DNA from: Volvox africanus
Taxonomy: Eukaryota; Chlorophyta; Chlorophyceae; Chlamydomonadales; Volvocaceae
Reading direction: 5' to 3'
Length of the DNA stretch: 64,000 nt
NCBI GenBank assembly: GCA_030268105.1
Contig: BSDZ01000003.1
Location: 1 to 64,000, forward strand
Part shown: positions 63,647-64,000 of the stretch, piece after piece
Layout of the letters: the number at the start of each line of letters is the position of its first letter
How positions within the stretch are numbered: the stretch's first letter is position 1
Program-made: the position numbers and the translations under genes
Notes under the pieces: generated by a model
The model's database searches: none
Seen by the model: only the letters and a program-made list of their open reading frames with translations
What the model was told of the DNA's origin: nothing

Positions 63647-64000
63647 TGTTGTGCTACGATTCATTTCCCGCCGACGTGTAGGTCGACGCGATCCTATGAG
63701 TCGAAGTGCTTTTGTGATGAACGCATTACATATGAATGAATCTGCATGATATAAATGTATTCGCATACATTTATATATGCATCTGGCATGTTGTCATTAT
63801 CCATCGCGACATCGCACCATGGCAAATTCGCCTAGCATGCATGAATGACCTAATCATTGAAGTGCGCATTATGCTCGTGCTACGAACCGATAAGTAATAT
63901 TATCTGATATAATATTACTTCATTAAAGCACACGTTGAGAGCGCCGCACTCGTCGCGATGCATGCCCTGCAACCGGATATCGTTATCCGGACCCTTGCAT
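63647..64000 (+). repeat. 3' LTR of the short retroelement, first 354 bp
   Basis: Same start as the 5' LTR, with 14 substitutions and no indel in 354 bp by eye (about 96% identity); ten of the 14 are transitions. No clear purine tract precedes it (GGTAACACC directly upstream), which is unusual for a functional 3' LTR. The element continues past the window end. Confidence 0.85.

Larger units (their letters stand above)
61934..64000 (+). mobile_element. Short LTR retroelement (TRIM/LARD-like), 3' end outside window
   Basis: Two direct repeats starting TGTTGTGCTACG lie at 61934 and 63647, a constant offset of 1,713 with no indels over the 354 bp visible. The first ends ACAACA at 62757, mirroring TGTTGT at its start, so the LTR is 824 bp and the interior only 889 bp. 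The expected full length is about 2.54 kb. The interior has no protease, integrase or reverse transcriptase, so the element must depend on another for mobility. It interrupts a satellite monomer after CAGGCCTGCCTG, so it arrived after the array formed. Orientation is set by the primer site at the left LTR. Confidence 0.8.

Overview
This is eukaryotic repeat DNA and holds no intact gene that I can defend. TG...CA LTR elements, a CACTA-like DNA transposon, kilobase-scale CCCT tracts and a ~50-kb satellite array point to heterochromatin of a nuclear genome. An alga, other protist or early plant lineage seems plausible, but the sequence does not identify the organism.

Layout. (1) 1-3040: degenerate (CCCT)n tract. 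(2) 3041-7346: 4.3-kb CACTA-type transposon with 27-bp inverted ends, CTC target duplications and GCGTTAG-rich subterminal zones; on the minus strand it carries a chain of small phase-0 candidate exons of an unrecognised acidic-tailed protein. (3) 7347-9903: the same CCCT tract resumes. (4) 9904-10218: orphan piece of a Copia integrase inside the tract. (5) 10341-12351: 5' end of another Copia element, with an LTR, a half-tRNA-iMet primer site and gag. Its gag is split by ~770 bp of AT-rich, bacterial-looking DNA holding the C-terminus of an IS982-family transposase and a broken SUKH (SMI1/KNR4) gene. (6) 12352-61933: head-to-tail satellite of 142-, 129- and 150-bp monomers, roughly 350 copies, which starts inside the gag tail and whose monomer contains gag-tail sequence. 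(7) 61934-64000: a short LTR retroelement inserted in the last monomer, with an 824-bp 5' LTR, an 889-bp interior and the start of its 3' LTR.

Inferred order of events: CCCT expansion; CACTA and Copia insertion into it; capture of bacterial DNA in gag; amplification of the gag tail into a satellite with repeated segmental duplications; late insertion of the short LTR element. The many open frames in the CCCT tracts and in the satellite follow from repeat composition and are not annotated as genes.
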